Assembly: GCF_030816475.1 (NCBI RefSeq)
Contig: NZ_JAUSXF010000001.1
Location: 1,302,001-1,366,000, forward strand
Length of the DNA: 64,000 nucleotides
Reading direction: 5' to 3'
DNA from: Arthrobacter pascens
GTDB taxonomy: Bacteria; Actinomycetota; Actinomycetes; Actinomycetales; Micrococcaceae
Shown: positions 62,313 to 64,000 of the stretch, piece after piece
Layout of the letters: each line of letters opens with the position of its first letter
Numbering within the stretch: the first letter of the stretch is position 1
Position numbers and translations under genes: made by a program
Notes under the pieces: model-generated
What the model was told of the DNA's origin: nothing
Seen by the model: only the letters and a program-made list of their open reading frames with translations
Databases searched by the model: none

Positions 62313-62744
62313 ATGGACGAAGATGGCCAGATGATCGTCCTCATCATCGGCTATGTGCTGCTGGCACTCCTCGTGACCACCCTGGTTGTGGGCATCTCCA
62401 GCGTCTACCTCGAACACAAGCGGCTTCTGTCGTTGGCTGACGCTGCATCGCTCGCGGCCGCCGGCAGCTACACCCTGGGGGATGTCGACACTGCGAGAGG
62501 AAGCCCATCCGCCAGCCTTGACTCCGAACGTGTCAGGAATGTCGCCAACGACTTCATCACCAGGACACCTGCCTCCCGGCGGTTCGATGACCTGGCCGTC
62601 ACCTCCGGGACGGGCACGCCGGACGGTTCCACCGCCGTCGTGGTCCTGCGAGCAGCGGTCCACCCGCCGGTGGTGAACTTCCTTGTTCCGGACGGGATCA
62701 GCATCGAGGCAACCTCCACCGCCCGGTCCAGGCTCACCCGATGA
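62313..62744 (+). CDS. TadG-related pilus assembly protein
   Basis: 143 residues starting DEDGQMIVLIIGYVLLALLV, the TadE/TadG-type hydrophobic leader, followed by YLEHKRLLSLADAASLAAAG, the pattern of the Flp-assembly TadG N-terminal family, and an extracytoplasmic beta-rich end. It is the last Tad gene, 57 nt before prfB. Confidence 0.8.
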   Translation: MDEDGQMIVLIIGYVLLALLVTTLVVGISSVYLEHKRLLSLADAASLAAAGSYTLGDVDTARGSPSASLDSERVRNVANDFITRTPASRRFDDLAVTSGTGTPDGSTAVVVLRAAVHPPVVNFLVPDGISIEATSTARSRLTR

Positions 62745-62801
62745 CCTGGAAAGGCCATGGGGTCCGGGGGCCCGCGCCGGATGGCGTAGGGTTAAATAAC
62801 C

Positions 62802-63917
62802 ATGGCCAATATTGATTTTTCCGCAGAAATCCGCGCTCTTCGCGCCACCTACGCCTCCATCGAGCGAGTCTCCGATGTTGAGGCGCTGAAGGAAGACATC
62901 GCCGAGCTGAGCGAGCGGGCGGGGGAGCCGGACCTGTGGGACGACCCCGCGAAGGCCCAAAAAATCACCTCAAGGCTGTCACACCGGCAGTCTGAGCTGG
63001 AGCGGCTGAACACGCTGGCGTCGCGCATCGATGACCTGGAGGTCCTGGTCGAGCTTGGCCAGGATGAGGATGACGCCGATTCGATGGGGGAGGCCGCCAG
63101 CGAGCTTGAGTCCATCAGGAAATCCCTCAAGGAACTGGAAGTCGTGACCCTGCTGTCCGGGGAGTACGACGAACGTGAGGCCGTGGTTTCGATCCGGGCA
63201 GGAGCAGGCGGCGTGGATGCGGCAGACTTTGCCGAAATGCTGATGCGCATGTATCTGCGCTGGGCCGAACGGCACGGTTACCCCACCACCGTGATGGATA
63301 CCTCCTACGCGGAAGAGGCGGGCCTCAAGTCGGCCACGTTCGAAGTCAAGGCACCGTACGCTTTCGGTACACTCAGCGTCGAGGCGGGAACGCACCGCCT
63401 CGTGAGGATCAGCCCCTTTGACAACCAGGGCCGCCGCCAGACGTCGTTCGCGGCTGTCGAGGTAATCCCGCTGATCGAACAGACTGACTCCATCGAGATC
63501 CCCGACAACGAAATCCGCGTTGATGTCTTCAGGTCATCGGGACCAGGCGGCCAGTCGGTCAACACCACGGACTCAGCTGTCCGGCTCACCCATATCCCTA
63601 CGGGCACGGTGGTCTCCATGCAGAACGAAAAGTCCCAGCTGCAGAACCGTGCGGCTGCCATGCGCGTGCTGCAGTCCCGCCTCCTGCTCTTGAAAAAGGA
63701 GCAGGAGGACGCCGAAAAGAAGGCATTTGCCGGCGACGTCAAGGCCTCTTGGGGCGACCAGATGCGGTCCTACGTCCTCAACCCGTACCAGATGGTCAAG
63801 GACCTGCGCACCGATCACGAAGTGGGTAATACCTCGGCAGTGTTCGACGGCGAGATAGACGACTTCATCGACGCCGGCATCCGCTGGCGGACCGATAACC
63901 GGAACGCTGAGAAGTAG
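62802..63917 (+). CDS. prfB: Peptide chain release factor 2
   Basis: 371 residues with the codon-recognition tripeptide SPF ([12 protein letters not shown]), reading UGA and UAA, and the catalytic GGQ loop ([17 protein letters not shown]) that triggers peptide release. The N-terminal coiled coil and C-terminal end are complete. The frame is continuous: there is no in-frame UGA near codon 25 like the programmed frameshift of E. coli prfB. ATG 62802 opens with [14 protein letters not shown]. Confidence 0.97.
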   Translation: MANIDFSAEIRALRATYASIERVSDVEALKEDIAELSERAGEPDLWDDPAKAQKITSRLSHRQSELERLNTLASRIDDLEVLVELGQDEDDADSMGEAASELESIRKSLKELEVVTLLSGEYDEREAVVSIRAGAGGVDAADFAEMLMRMYLRWAERHGYPTTVMDTSYAEEAGLKSATFEVKAPYAFGTLSVEAGTHRLVRISPFDNQGRRQTSFAAVEVIPLIEQTDSIEIPDNEIRVDVFRSSGPGGQSVNTTDSAVRLTHIPTGTVVSMQNEKSQLQNRAAAMRVLQSRLLLLKKEQEDAEKKAFAGDVKASWGDQMRSYVLNPYQMVKDLRTDHEVGNTSAVFDGEIDDFIDAGIRWRTDNRNAEK

Positions 63918-63926
63918 GCCGGACCT

Positions 63927-63941
63927 GCCTACCCGGTAGGC
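63927..63941. terminator. Small hairpin after prfB
   Basis: GCCTAC-CCG-GTAGGC, a 6-bp stem 10 nt after the prfB stop. It is weak and lacks a U-tract. At the window edge TATAGT (63994-63999) could be the -10 box of the next unit. Confidence 0.3.
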
Positions 63942-64000
63942 CTGATCGCGCGACACGCCCGGCGAACCCTCCCAGCCAGGCGAAAAGACTGCGTATAGTC

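Noticed and set aside
62802-63917. Programmed frameshift in prfB
   Set aside because: The frame is continuous with no early UGA, so the autoregulatory frameshift is absent.

Overview
The window is high-GC actinobacterial DNA, most likely from an Arthrobacter-type member of the Micrococcaceae. This is inferred from gene content: a giant NAD-dependent glutamate dehydrogenase, a PdtaS-type histidine kinase, a WhiB1-type regulator, an actinobacterial Tad pilus cluster ending at prfB, and heavy use of GTG/TTG starts with ATGA/GTGA overlaps. No rRNA, tRNA or CRISPR array was recognised.

Layout. (1) 1-13 kb, conserved chromosome: the 3' part of a CpaE/MinD-like ATPase gene, gdh, a pdtaS-like kinase, whiB1, a small membrane protein and an orphan FHA-FtsK/EccC-type ATPase. 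(2) 13-37.6 kb, a cell-surface glycan region: nucleotide-sugar genes (wbpD/E/B-like, glf, rmlA, rmlB, an rmlC-rmlD fusion), a GlfT2-like galactofuranosyltransferase, a Wzm/Wzt ABC exporter, and several GT2 / GtrA / GT-C modules (two YfhO-like paralogues, a DUF2142 protein and one further GT-C-like protein). Together they suggest a galactofuranose/rhamnose polymer exported by an ABC transporter and decorated outside the membrane with lipid-linked sugars. (3) 37.8-48.6 kb, secreted proteins: a GH25 lysozyme with FG-GAP repeats, two more FG-GAP proteins, a pair of related small lipoproteins and a ceramidase-family protein. (4) 48.9-62.7 kb, the Tad pilus operon (cpaF, tadB, tadC, small pilin, TadE/TadG-like genes), followed by prfB at the right edge.

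The main discovery candidate is an integrated element of about 9.0 kb (51836-60820) that splits tadC. The left part of tadC runs off into a premature stop just inside the element. The missing last membrane helix of TadC (25 codons plus stop) lies in frame just beyond the other end. Both junctions share TGGTGCCG, and a large serine integrase lies against the right junction. Inside are an HK97-type major capsid protein, a primase-polymerase/helicase, a 211-bp array of nine GGTGACCG motifs arranged as hairpins (candidate origin), several small phage-type genes, and a divergent cargo pair: a DUF4145 protein and a TIR-LuxR fusion, which I read as a candidate anti-phage module. No portal, large terminase, tail or lysis gene is visible, so it resembles a capsid-encoding phage satellite. 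Precise excision would restore an intact 312-codon tadC, so the element could act as a reversible switch on the Tad pilus.
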